DNA of 64,000 bases from Gymnothorax reevesii (lineage: Eukaryota > Chordata > Actinopteri > Anguilliformes > Muraenidae): assembly GCA_029721435.1 (NCBI GenBank), contig CM056576.1, positions 68,775,876 through 68,839,875 on the forward strand. Direction: 5' to 3'. Positions 54,241 through 64,000 of the stretch are shown piece after piece (the stretch's first letter is position 1; each line of letters starts with the position of its first letter). A program made the position numbers and the translations under genes. The notes beneath the pieces are model-generated. The model was not told the origin of the DNA, searched no databases, and saw nothing but the letters and a program-made list of their open reading frames with translations.

Positions 54241-55103
54241 CTACCCCTCACTACAAGAAAGTGTGTTTGTGTGGTAGGAGGTAAGGTGGGCTGCCATGGG
54301 TCGTGAGGCCAGGGTTGGGGGCTCCAATTGACATGTGCGCTGGGGCCTTATAGGACCTTGATCCGGACCTGCCTGCAACCTAGCACTGACCCAAGCCCAG
54401 TCAAAGGCATCAACCCAGCATGAAAGTGAGGCAGATTGCACTGTATTGCACTGGCTGAGAGGGCTTGTGAGCTGGAGGCAGAGAGATGCTCTGACCACTT
54501 CGAGACTCTATAATTTCTGAAGACCATTATCCTCGAGAAGCAACAATCCAAGCATTACACCAAATTGTCAATGTAATATCAGCGCTTACCAATAAGTCAG
54601 CATTGATCTCCAAAACTCATATAATAACCTCAGAACTTGCTGCAAAGACAGCGGCTTGGTGATAGGCTAAAGACGTAGGTCTGCCGCTGTGGTATTGGAT
54701 AGATGTGATCAGTTGATAGGAAAGCTGATGTCTCAGTTGCCAGCCCCAGACAATGACCGCGGAATTACGAGTGAGCATGCCTGAGATGAGAGTAATGCGA
54801 AAGATGCGAAAGAAGAGTGGACTTGACTTTTGCTGGAGCTTCATTCATGACATTGATTTGATGTAAGATTATGTTCATACAGTCATGAATTTCATTTGTT
54901 GCAATGTTCGTAGTCAATACATGCCTGACTATTGGATGGCAAATGCTCCAAACAGTTAACAATAATTTTGTACAACATGAGTTTGAAAAACCAGGAATAG
55001 TGACATTAAAATGCTGATTCATCAGTAGCTTAATGATCACACAATTATCCCATTTATTGAGGAAATACAGGAGAAAAGAAAAATCTAGGATCAAACATTG
55101 TTC
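54241..55103. other. nothing recognised
   Basis: The first 300 bp may include more of the degraded LINE 5' region, but no motif is readable. The rest is unassigned intronic DNA up to the Gypsy LTR. Confidence 0.4.
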
Positions 55104-55674
55104 TGTCACGATCCGAGGAGGCTTGACCCCAAAGGCTCTACTCAGAAGCAGATATGCAGAAAAGCTCAGTAGAGCGTTTATTAAACTATCACAAAAGGTC
55201 TCAGCAAGGGAGATGAGTCCAGAGCTGGAAGGGGGAGCAGGCAGGGAAGCGGGCTGGACTAGAGCAGGTCAAGGTAGGCAGGTGGGGGAGGAGCAGGGCA
55301 GGGAAGGAGGTGGGCGGATATAAAAACCTATCCAAGGTTAAACAGCAGAATTAAACAGAATCTCCTTTTGTACAATAAACTGGCCCACAACAGAGGGTGA
55401 AGCAGGGTTATAAAGGGGAAGAAGCAGGTGAGGTGTGTTAGTAAGAATAATGGTGGGAGTGCAAGCAGGGCAGAGGCTGGATTGAGTAATTGAGTAGGAT
55501 GCAGTTTGAGCGAGAAGAGTCAGTAATTGAATAATAGAAAAGAATGTTGATTGCATGAGTGAATGCAAGGGAAGCCAGTGAACAACACGCCCAGCACAGA
55601 CAGACAAGTACCAAAACTTGAGACAGTAGGGTTAGGGGAAAACATGGACGGAGAAGGAAGATAGGAGTGTAACA
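55104..55674 (-). repeat. 3' LTR of the Gypsy element
   Basis: 571 bp, starting tgtcacgatccgaggaggc on the plus strand and ending at gtgtaaca. It preserves the uninterrupted site gaataatagaaaagaatg (55529-55546) into which the Harbinger element inserted in the other LTR. Confidence 0.9.
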
Positions 55675-55758
55675 GTACCCCCCCTGTCAATGCACGCCTC
55701 CAGGCATCCCCCTTGGCCTGGGTTTGGATGGGTGGGCGCAGTGGAAGTTGTGGATGAG

Positions 55759-55965
55759 TTAGGAGTCGAGGATAAGGGATCTGGAAATCCAGGAGCATTC
55801 CTCCGGCTCGTAACCCTCCCAGTCCACCCGGTATTCAAAGCCCCGCCACTTGCAGCGGAAGTCCAAGATCTTGCGGATGATGTAGGCTGGGGCATCCACC
55901 ATGATCCTCAGTGAAGGCGGGGCCAGGATGTGTGCTCTGAGGGGTCTGGAGGACACCGGCTTCAC
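55759..55965 (-). pseudogene. Gypsy integrase C-terminus with chromodomain
   Basis: Minus-strand frame with VKPVSSRPLRAH-like KPVSSRPLRAHILAPPSL, then MVDAPAYIIRKILDFRCKWR and YRVDWEGYEPEECSWISRSL. The last two are a chromodomain with its aromatic residues (Y, W, W) and the usual EGYEPEE.SW turn. Chromoviruses use it to read histone marks. An upstream frame (to about 56090) gives PRFIGLYPIE, normally PRFIGPF, of the integrase GPY/F module. Confidence 0.85.
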
Positions 55966-56130
55966 CTGACAGACATGGAAAACTGGGTGGATTTTGGGAG
56001 AGGCCGTGACAGGGTTGAGGATGCACTCAATGGGGTAGAGGCCGATGAAACGGGGCTGGAGCTTGCAGGACGTGGACTGGAGGGAGATGGAAGAGGTGCA
56101 CAGCCAGACTTGCTGACCTGGGGTGTAGTG

Positions 56131-56376
56131 TTAGGCCTGATTCCTGGCACAGACGGGGCAGGCGATGATGAAGGCCCAGGTGTTCTCCTTCAGCTTCGGC
56201 CACCTGAAGCTTTCCCTCACCAAGTTGATGGCCCTCTGTATCTCTGGGTAGCAGGCCAGGCAAGAGGCATGGGACCCACCAGAGGGCCTAGGAGAGGACG
56301 GCAGAAGGGACGAACAGACAGGAATCCAGCTTGCTACGTGGGTCCGGACAGGAGGCCTGGGGGGTCCTGATGCCAC
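56131..56376 (-). pseudogene. Gypsy integrase zinc-binding region
   Basis: The frame reads YPEIQRAINLVRESFRWPKL and ACPVCARNQA, the end of the HHCC zinc finger of retroviral-type integrases (the CPVCA pair is intact). The catalytic core that should lie between this and the GPY/F module is deleted: only about 40 bp separate them. Confidence 0.82.
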
Positions 56377-56439
56377 TGGCTACCTTCCAAGTTACTGCGG
56401 CCATCATGCAGGATGGAGGGATTATGGGCTCGGAGTTAG

Positions 56440-56740
56440 CAGGTCTGGACTGAGTAGGACTTGGAGCAGCTGGTACTGGACAGGTCAGGGCTTGGAGTGG
56501 CTAGGACTGGACAGGGCAGGACTCAGAGTAGCTGGGATCGGATAGGTCGGGACTTGGACCTGCCAGGAGCAGCAGGGACGGGATAGGGTAGGGCTTGCAG
56601 CAGCTGGGACAGGAGACTGAGCCGCTAGTACAAGACAAGGGCAGGACTCGATGCAGCCAGGTCTGGACAGGACAGGATTTGGATCGGGCAGGAGTGGACA
56701 GGGCAGGATCCGCTGTAGGCAGCTCATGGGGTGGATCGGA
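56440..56740. repeat. degenerate G-rich minisatellite in place of RT and RNase H
   Basis: Degenerate units around ggacagggcaggactcggag and caggactggacagg repeat irregularly about every 35-45 bp. Normal Gypsy sequence at this place would be reverse transcriptase and RNase H. The tract therefore expanded at, or was captured into, the deletion. Confidence 0.7.
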
Positions 56741-56884
56741 GGGAGGCAGGGCAGAACGTGCTGCGTGGTGACCGGGGCTCCAGCTTTGGACCTCGAAGAG
56801 CTCCGAGTCAAGGAGAGGGTTGTGTTGGCGCAGCCATGGAGAGCTATGGACTAGTGGACAATGAGGTGCCTTGATGATGAAGAG

Positions 56885-57319
56885 TCAAAATTCTTCAAGG
56901 TGGTTGCCAGACACGACTAGGTGAATAGGAGCTGTGGAGTGGGTTATCCGAGACAGCAGACTGACGTCCAGGGCAAAGGCATTGAGGGGTGCCTTGAGTG
57001 TTTCCTGGGGGATGCCAAGGTGAGCGATGAGCAGGGCATCAATAAAGTTAGAGTCAGAGCTGGAATCCACCAGGGCCGAGACGGGGGCAGAATGACCACC
57101 CCAGTAGAGGCCGGCCCCAGAGATAACCCACTGTAGGCGCCTCTGTTCAGCGAGGGTAGTAGCCGCTCTAAGCTGCATCGGGTCTTCTCCCAGGTAGGCT
57201 GCACCCGGGGTTGTCACTGCAGTGGGAGAAGGAGCAAGAACCAGGAGGAGACCGGGTTGGGATTGGTGTGAGGACTGGCCTTTCTTCTCTTGGACACGGG
57301 CCCTCAGCTTGTAATTCAA
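56885..57319 (-). pseudogene. Gypsy nucleocapsid/protease remnant
   Basis: The frame has RRLQWVISGAGLYWGGH, a ruined zinc knuckle (normally LCLYCGxxGH), then SAPVSALVDSSSDSNFIDAL, where the aspartic-protease active site D-S/T-G has become D-S-S, and LKAPLNAFALDVSLLSRITH. Loss of the knuckle cysteines and of the active-site Gly shows it is inactive. It ends at 56885, before the minisatellite. Confidence 0.82.
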
Positions 57320-57460
57320 GGAGATGGCTAGTGAAATCAGTCTGTTGAGTTAGTCGGGGTTGTTCCGAGTGGCGAGCTTGTCCTTCAGATCTTCACTGAG
57401 GGCATTATGGAACACCCCCTGGAGAGCTGCGCCATTCCATCCAGACTTTGCCACCAGGGT

Positions 57461-58021
57461 TTAGAATAGCACTGCCTTCTCAGCGACGCTGCGGGTTCTC
57501 TGGTGAAGCTGATGCAGCTGTTGTGAGGCGTCCTGACCACACATTGGATCATCGAACACCCTCCTCATTTCAGCAGTGAAGGAAGGAAGGTTTGAACACA
57601 GAGCTGGCTTGGCATCCCATACTGTCGTGGCCCACTCTTGGGCCCTGTCTGCGAGACAGGAAATAAATGCCACTTTACTTTGATCCGTGGCGTAGGACAG
57701 GGGCTGAAGACGGAACACCAGATCGCACTGGAGGAGGAAGCCCCGGCAGTCTCCCAAGTTACCCAGGTAACGCTCCGGCGTTGGCACCCATGGCTCGTGT
57801 CCCAGAGTAGGCAGTTGAGAAGATGGAGGGGGGGTGGCAGACGGCTGATGTTGTAAAGGATTGGTGGACAGCTGGCCCAGTACAGAGCCCATCTGGTCCA
57901 CCTGCTCCACTATTTCCGGTAGCGCTTCCTGTATTCCGCCCAGGAGTTGAGTGTGCTAAAATACAGCTGCGCTCTGACAGGCGAGGGAGTGGCGTATCTC
58001 CTCTGAGTCGGCTGGGTTCAT
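57461..58021 (-). pseudogene. Gypsy gag with one in-frame stop
   Basis: The ATG at 58021 (MNPADSEEIRHSLACQSAAV) follows the 5' LTR by 16 bp. A TAG at about 57956 interrupts it and the frame then continues: MGSVLGQLSTNP, WVPTPERYLGNLGDCRGFLL, QCDLVFRLQPLSYATDQSKV, AQEWATTVWDAKPALCSNLP and FTAEMRRVFDDP, the capsid part of vertebrate Gypsy gag proteins (domesticated relatives include PEG10 and RTL1). It ends at 57461 with a stop before the nucleocapsid. Confidence 0.87.
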
Positions 58022-59855
58022 TTTGGCCAGTTTTTTCTGTCATGGTTCGAGGAGGCTTGACCCCAAGCGCACCACTCAGTGGCAGATATACAGAAAAGCT
58101 TAGAACATTTAAACAATAACAATGAGAGTCAAGCAAGGCAGATGAGTCCAAAGCTGGATGGGGGAGCAGGTAGGGAAGCAGGCAGGACTAGAGCAGGTCA
58201 GGGTAGGTGAGCAGGGAAAGAGCTGGGCGGACATAAAAACCGAGCCAAGGTTAAGCAGCAAAATTCAAAACTTTCTTAAACAGAATCTACAACAAACTGG
58301 CCAATAACAGAGGGCAAAGCAGGGTTTTAAAGGGGAAGGAGCAGGTGAGGCGTGTTAGTATAATGGTGGGAGTGCTGGCAGGGCAGAGGCTGGATTTAGT
58401 AATTGAGTAGGATGTGGTGTGAGCGGGAAGAGTCAGTAATTGAATAATAGGGTGCTTCTCAAAGCGTAGGCTGCAGCCTTCGAAGGCTGCATTTTTAGGG
58501 GTCGTCGCTCAATTCCATCCGCCAAATCGATGTAATGTCATTTAACCTCCGTTAAGCAGCTTTGTTTTAAACGCCACTGATTTCCCTAACCTTGGGTCTT
58601 ATTGATAAAAAATTGAGTGAATTTCATACCTAAATACTACGTACGCACAAAAAAATAAAAATGACATCTTGCGGAAAATATCCTAGTTTATAAACCTATG
58701 GGTAAAATAAACTGCATGGAATTTTCATCTATTAATCAGGATGGACTTGGAAATTATTGACATTATGCATGATCTTAATTTCCCTTTTTTAATGTCAAGT
58801 TTGTGTTTATAAATCAGAAATCTGCAAAGAAAGTTACGTAGTACGTATCTTTTTTTGTGCCTACGCACCGTATATAAATGAGGCCCCTGAACACGAACCC
58901 CTAACTCTAAACCTAGCCTTAAACCCAACCCCACTTTTAACTTCGTGTGTAACTTAATGAGTCGGCTGCAGTCTTGAAGGCTGCATTCGAGGGCTGCGAA
59001 ATCAGTGAAGACTCTGCCTCTGTCAAGGCGCCTCCGAATGCGGCAGAAAAAAATAGGCCTAGTCTTCGCCGGCTGAGTTTCGAGAGGCTGCACTGCGAAA
59101 CGTAAGCAGCAGCCTTGATAGGCATCACTTCTAGGCTGCTACACCGTCACCGTGGGTTCCAAGGTGAAAGCATTGCTTAATGCGCCCGAGGAACTTTAAG
59201 AGATATGAAAAAAATCGTAATAAGTCATATTTTAGTCGAAACTGCAATAAGAACATTTGTAGGGCCTACTCAGCATTGCCTCATCATTCAGGCTACAGTA
59301 AGATACATAAAAGATAATCTCTGTTTTGCTATGGCAAAACCTAACGAGTCATCGGTATTTAAATGTTTGTGAAGCAAAAACTAGCGTGTTGATCCTCCAT
59401 TAAATTATCGATTTTTATTTTAATGAGAAAAACCGACCAAGTTAAATTAGCCAATTATGAAACAGCGCACCTATTCGGCTACATAATCTGTCTGGTCAGT
59501 CCCCTTGCAGACCATTTGATGTGCAGGACATAGGCGCTACATGGTCAGAATTCACGTTATTCACATGCAAATAACAACTGAAAAATAGCCTCAAGAGAGA
59601 AGCATGTGCCTGTACACTTTTGGATCATTTAGGCATGGATACTGACAAAATAAATAAATATAAATAAAATTTTTCCCCTTTTATATATCTAATTATGTAG
59701 CAAATGAACAAATACAGACCAAGTCAGTTTCATTGTCGGACAAAAGCGTAACCCCAGAGGAATGGACTCTGTCTGTTAAGTGAAAATCTGCCCCTTGTGG
59801 CGAACTTGGTTTTCCTATAGCCTAACGCTCTTGAAATGCAGCCTTCATCGGCTGG

Positions 59856-60248
59856 ATGTCAAAGGACGGTTCAGGTGTATCCTTTGCGGCCGTATGTATC
59901 CCACATCCCTGTGCGGGCGCAGGACCCAGGTGCTTCATCAATAGAGTGAAAAAAAATGGCAGAGACCGCAGATGCGACCGTTTCGGTGGAGTTTGTCATG
60001 AAACATACGCCACCGAAACGGAGGGGAATCATTATTATCCAACATTAACAAAAATGGTGTCATATCGAAGGATATGTCAATACGAATCCAATGGTACGAA
60101 GATGTTTCTACGTAAAATATTAGGGAAGTTATGGACTGCTCAACTTCCACAAGTTTGGCAAATTGCGCGCCGCGAAGCCCTGAATTACCAGTATTTCCAC
60201 ATAGCACAAATAACGTTAGTTACCACAGATGTAACACATCGATCATAA
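59856..60248 (+). CDS. unrecognised frame inside the Harbinger element
   Basis: A 130-codon plus-strand frame (PHPCAGAGPRCFINRVKKNG, then YATETEGNHYYPTLTKMVSY) with no family I recognise. In the overlapping frame, 59956-60045, MAETADATVSVEFVMKHTPP could be the start of the second (Myb-like) Harbinger protein. The 12-bp perfect stem CCGTTTCGGTGG at 59978-59989 and its inverse at 60010-60021 lie in this stretch. Support for a real gene is weak. Confidence 0.3.
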   Translation: MSKDGSGVSFAAVCIPHPCAGAGPRCFINRVKKNGRDRRCDRFGGVCHETYATETEGNHYYPTLTKMVSYRRICQYESNGTKMFLRKILGKLWTAQLPQVWQIARREALNYQYFHIAQITLVTTDVTHRS

Positions 60249-61399
60249 GATGTTCGGTCTTAATTACAAACTCCGGCTAGGGACTATGGATTTAACAGGG
60301 AAATTCATCCGCCTCAGGGCCGCATACGACCACCAAATTACCGGTGTGAGAAACTTGGTGGTCCACGGATAATGAGTAACGACAGTACAGTCCTCAGTCA
60401 TACTCATTGTCTATGAGTCATGAATTTGCTTTACTGAGTATGTTAATTGTATTCACGTTCAGCATGCATACCTTTATTTATTTGTTTCGCATGTACTGCA
60501 CTAGTTCACTTGTGACATTTCCAAGGAGAGTTCCCGACAGGTGCAGAGCAGAGAATGAGGGACACAAAGTTGATGTTCACTTTTTAATTCATCAGGGCAC
60601 AAACCAAACAGTCGGCCAAGAAAAGAATGAACAGTAACAGGGCAACTGCAACAGTAACAGTAAATTAGAAAAAAAATGTTTTGTGAAGTCCATCAATTCT
60701 GTGTTTTATCACCTCTTGCGGCTATCTGTGCTCCTTATTTGCTGCATAAAGATGGTCTGCTACCTAATGTACAAGGTTAAAGTATTTCTGCAGGGAAACC
60801 TGCTCCTGGAGTGCTGTGGTCCTGCACATTTCCAGCTGTAACACACTCGATTCAAACCACTGAATGGTCAAGGGCCTTGACAAGCTGTAATCACTGGAAT
60901 CATGCGTGTGACAGCAAAGACATGTAAAACTGCCTAAGGCATAAAATCGCACCAGCTGCAAGTAGCAGTTCCAACAGATGATGCCCATTTCTTAGTGTTC
61001 TTGCAACGTAGATCATTCAGGTCACCAAGCTTGTATGAATCAGAATTTCCTCATAATTGGTTTTCTGTGTCTATTCTCCACTTCCCATTATTTTGTTAGA
61101 ACAATCTTGCAGAAGATAGGCCTGGAGGAGAAAGTGTCCCCTCTCCAAGCAAAAAAATAAATGGGACAATTTATTACAAAGTATTACAATATTTATATTA
61201 TATTTTATTATAAAATAAACATTGTGTTTGTTCAAGTATGTTTATTACTGAAATAGTACAGAAATGTTTTCATTGCATATGTACCATACACTGACACATT
61301 CATAACTGTAATGTATGCACATGAGTGCGTGCATCATGTACGCTGCCTGGGTAGCCCACAAATATATCAATGAATCGGCCCTAATGGTCACAAACTGCC

Positions 61400-61900
61400 T
61401 GCAGTACAACAGAGACAAACAGCTTTCTGTTGTTGTAGCAGTGGCCATCAGGACCAGCTGGAGGCTGATATGTACATGACAGCCATCCATCGCTCCAGCT
61501 GCATGAGTGAAGCACGGTGTTGTGCCAACCCAGCAAAACCACATCCCACAGCCACGATTTCGGTCTCCGTGGACGGGAAGTGGATGACTGAGGGCAGGCA
61601 CGTCATCATTTTCTCCACCACACGATGGACTACCCTGTGTACTGTGGCAAGGGGTATGTTGAACGCCCTTGACACCACCCTCTATGAGGAGCCACAAGCC
61701 AGCCAAAACCTGTCCATGTGCAACAACTGAAGGAGGACCGCAATAGCTGGTCTTCCAAGCCTGAAGTCAGGCTGTGTGTCGCACCCCTCAAAATATCTGG
61801 CCAGGACTGGGACAGATGCATCCAACCGGCAGTAATGGAGAATCTGCAGGATGGAGGGAGAACAGATATTTTGCACAATTTTTAACATTGATAACTTCAC
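61400..61900 (-). pseudogene. Harbinger (HARBI1-like) transposase, main exon, broken
   Basis: In successive minus-strand frames: LQILHYCRLDASVPVLARYF, GRPAIAVLLQLLHMDRFWLA, AFNIPLATVHRVVHRVVEKM (the helix-turn-helix typical of HARBI1), IHFPSTETEIVAVGCGFAGL-AQHRAS and ERWMAVMYISASS, where family members have AIDGCHI with the first catalytic Asp (readable in another frame as GAMDGCHVHI). The C-terminal half with the remaining acids is not recognised left of 61400. Frameshifts lie near 61680 and 61500. Confidence 0.8.
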
Positions 61901-62689
61901 TGTATATCTTGGATATGGTTATAATGTAAGAAAATGAATTGGAACATTTAATAAATGTGCTGTGATATTACAGCTAATAAAATGCACTGTTAGGGGCTCA
62001 GTATCAGAGATTCACCTTTGAAGAATGCTACAATGTCTGTAGGCCTATATGCTTTCAGCACTCCAATTTGTTAAATTATAACAGGACTGAGCACAAAGGT
62101 GTGCTTCACTTCCTAACCAAATACCCATGGGTAGAATACATGACAAATCAACGTAATCGTCCGACAGCTGCTAACCACTTCACTGAGTTAGAATGGCTGC
62201 TGTATGCGGGGGAAGAGTAATTATTCGAAACACGGCTTCTCTCCTAATATTTTCAGACCGAGTGCGTGACTGTGCCTCCGATGCTTCTCTCGTTTTGAAT
62301 TTTTCCAATCGGTTGTCAGCAACGCGTTAATGCAATTTATAATTCATCGGAGGCGATGTCCACAGTTTGCCCCCACGGGTTTTGCGGAGGGGGATAAATG
62401 AAACTCTTCCAATCCGACGTTTGGATGTGTGAAAAATATTGGCAAAAATTTTATTTATATCTATATTTGACTGCTTTTGGTTGCCTACGCCTGCATTATC
62501 CTTTAATTCACAATAGCCGACAGAGTAATTTTTTTTAAAGTAGCAACCCATCCAGGACTACGAACCAGTCTTAGATCACCAAGGTTGTAGCCCGAACATG
62601 TAGTCCTATTATGAACCCAAAGCAGACGATTCAGAATGCTGATACATTGCGACCAGTGATCAGTTTGCCTCATGATACCGAGGAACCCA

Positions 62690-62865
62690 AATATATGCAA
62701 TTATGTAAATAAAATGCCTAATTACCTTTCTACCAGTCGGCCAAAAATAGCTACACCACAAACGCCGACGTCTGCGTCGGGTTCGTCGCCGGTACTCTTC
62801 CTCCAACTCCTCTTCCATCTCCTGGAACTTATCAAACGGCACCAAGCACAAACGCGTCCTGCCAT
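62690..62865 (-). pseudogene. probable N-terminal exon of the Harbinger transposase
   Basis: The frame MNGRTRLCLVPFDKFQEMEE continues into a run of Arg (EYRRRTRRRRRRLW) and ends near CSYFWPTGRK before AT-rich sequence with a GT that could be a donor. Such acidic-then-Arg-rich starts precede the helix-turn-helix exon of many HARBI1-like transposases. It lies upstream, on the same strand, of the exon at 61400-61900. Confidence 0.5.
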
Positions 62866-63440
62866 TCATAATTGCTTCAGTTCTGAAAGCGCAGTACGGT
62901 GACATATGTTTCGCATGACGCAAACATCCGGGCCTGGTGGATGTTTCAAAGGAGTACACTTCATAGTCTTCGTAGGCTGCAGCTCACGCTACGAGATGAA
63001 CCCCTTGTCTCTTACCTTAAATGTGAGTCCGGCGGATGGAATTGAGCGACGGTCCCTAAAAATGCAGCCTTCAAAGGATGCAGCCTAGGCTTTGAGAAAC
63101 GGCCATAGAAAAGAATGTTGCTTGCATGAGTGAAATCAAGAGAAGCCAGTGAACAACACACCCAGCACAGACAGACAAGAACCAAAACGTCAGACAGTAG
63201 GGTGAGAGGAAAACAGACACAGAAGGAGGATGGACGAGGTAACCCAGTCGGAGGAGTGTAAGAGTTTCTGCTTTTGTATCAAAGTGCTAAAGGCGCTGAG
63301 TGTTTGGGATATATCAACCAAATTAAAAGCAAAATTATTGATCTTACCTTCAAATATGACTTCTCTGTGGGATCAAAGCACAGTAATTCAAATGTTTTTA
63401 TTGACAAATATGACACATACTTTAATTATTATTTTTAGAT

Positions 63441-63910
63441 ACAACCCCATTTTAAAAAAAGTTGGGATGCTGCGTAAAATATACGCAAATGAAAACAAAA
63501 TGCAATGATTTTCGAATCATCTGAACTTCATATTTATTTGAAAACAAGCCAAAGACAACAAGTATATCAAATGAGGAAACAGGTACTTCGTTGTTTTTTG
63601 GAAAATACAGTATGTCTGTTTGAATTTGATGCCCGCAACATATTTCAAAAAAGTTGGCTACGTTTGTGTTTACCACTGTGTTGCATCACGTCTTTTTCAA
63701 TCAACCCTCTAAGCAACTGGGAAAAAAGGAGATTAAATGCTGTAGTTTTGAAAGCATAATGTTTACCCATTCTTGCATGTTGGATTTCAGCTGCTCAATA
63801 CTTTGAGCGTCTTATTATATTCTTTTTGTTTTATAATGCACCAAACATTGTTAGTGGGTGACAGGTCCTGAGGTACTGAGGTGAGGGTATAGTACTGAAG
63901 GCTGATTCTT
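63441..63910 (-). mobile_element. Tc1-type element, 3' portion
   Basis: Starts acaaccccattttaaaaaaa, gttgggatgctgcgtaaa, the same end family as 7327 and 13507. Further in, the plus strand reads gtgtttaccactgtgttgca and cccattcttgcatgttggat, then ataatgcaccaaacattgtt and gtgggtgacaggtcctgag: the antisense of a Tc1 transposase C-terminus (compare 34081-34290). The element lies minus-strand and is cut before its 5' half. Confidence 0.75.
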
Positions 63911-64000
63911 TAAGGTGTATACAGTAAGCAAGTTGCGGTGCCGGTCAGCACACAGGAATGAGGAGAGATCTTCTAAGTTCGCAGATGTGAGCACTGCTGT
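63911..64000. other. window end, nothing recognised
   Basis: Short unassigned stretch at the end of the window. Confidence 0.3.

Larger units (their letters stand above)
58451..63104 (-). mobile_element. PIF/Harbinger-type transposon inserted in the LTR
   Basis: The left end (ggtgcttctcaaagcgtagg, ctgcagccttcgaaggctgc, atttttaggggtcgtcgctc) is inverted at the right (gagcgacggtccctaaaaat, gcagccttcaaaggatgcag, cctaggctttgagaaacggcc) over about 80 bp. ATAG lies on both sides (58447-58450 and 63105-63108), where the empty LTR has one copy: either a 3-bp TAG duplication, the Harbinger size, or 4 bp. A HARBI1-like transposase gene lies on the minus strand in the right half. Confidence 0.88.
55104..63263 (-). 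mobile_element. Ty3/Gypsy chromodomain retrotransposon, internally deleted
   Basis: Two LTRs of about 570 bp in the same orientation (55104-55674 and 58038-63263; the second is split by a Harbinger element) enclose 2.36 kb with gag, protease and integrase pieces on the minus strand. The LTRs begin TGTTACAC-like and end TGACA on the minus strand; a purine tract (aggggggtac) adjoins the 3' LTR. Normal internal length is about twice this; reverse transcriptase and RNase H are missing. Possible duplicated flanks are too diverged to call. Confidence 0.9.
58038..63263 (-). repeat. 5' LTR of the Gypsy element, split in two
   Basis: The pieces 58038-58450 and 63109-63263 together make about 568 bp and align with the other LTR throughout. 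The break is the Harbinger insertion. The two LTRs differ at many positions, so the Gypsy insertion is old. Confidence 0.88.

Noticed and set aside
54241..54551. Two overlapping minus-strand frames of 67-85 codons
   Set aside because: No endonuclease N-terminal motif could be read, so they are not claimed as part of the RTE-type LINE.

Overview
The window is the inside of a vertebrate gene, almost certainly from a ray-finned fish. Five small exons on the + strand (1667-1734, 7052-7148, 29307-29391, 36252-36376, 36985-37139) join in matching splice phase. They read through the end of the acidic X-Y linker, the whole Y half of the catalytic barrel and the start of the C2 domain of phospholipase C beta, most like PLCB1. 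The gene runs off both ends, and no later exon is visible after 37139, so the last intron is at least 26.9 kb. Abundant Tc1-type transposons, a Rex3-like LINE tail, a 5S-rRNA-derived SINE3-like element and a Polinton point to an actinopterygian; I cannot name the species.

The introns are a dense, nested record of transposition. Intron 1 (1.7-7.0 kb) holds a tRNA-derived SINE, a nearly intact Tc1-like element and a palindromic MITE; a solo LTR with a 5-bp target duplication lies just upstream of the first exon. Intron 2 (7.1-29.3 kb) holds nested Tc1 elements with a SINE3 copy, a CR1/L2-type LINE, Harbinger-like elements, L1-type LINE pieces (one with a 15-bp target duplication), three LTRs of one family, two foldback elements and several MITEs. 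Intron 3 (29.4-36.2 kb) holds a THAP-domain fragment, a Rex3 tail split by a 2.56-kb long-inverted-repeat element, and two Tc1 copies, one truncated.

The most notable region is 40.7-53.0 kb: a decayed Polinton/Maverick (adintovirus-type virus-like transposon). On the + strand it has a DDE integrase with chromodomain, a minor capsid (penton-like) gene, a pVI/pX-like gene, the double-jelly-roll major capsid gene and a scrap of adenain-like protease. On the - strand it has protein-primed DNA polymerase B, the packaging ATPase and a small basic protein. Every recognised gene is broken. To the left (40.7-42.9 kb) are two compact, virus-like transcription units that I could not assign to a family: gene A with an in-frame duplication and frameshifts, and gene B, an uninterrupted 261-codon frame. 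A hAT-like transposase relic folded into a long hairpin separates these from the integrase.

From 53 to 63.3 kb lie a SINE, an RTE/BovB-type LINE fragment and a Ty3/Gypsy chromodomain retrotransposon that has lost reverse transcriptase and RNase H. Its right-hand LTR was later split by a 4.65-kb PIF/Harbinger element. The left-hand LTR preserves the empty target site. A last Tc1-type fragment sits at 63.4-63.9 kb.
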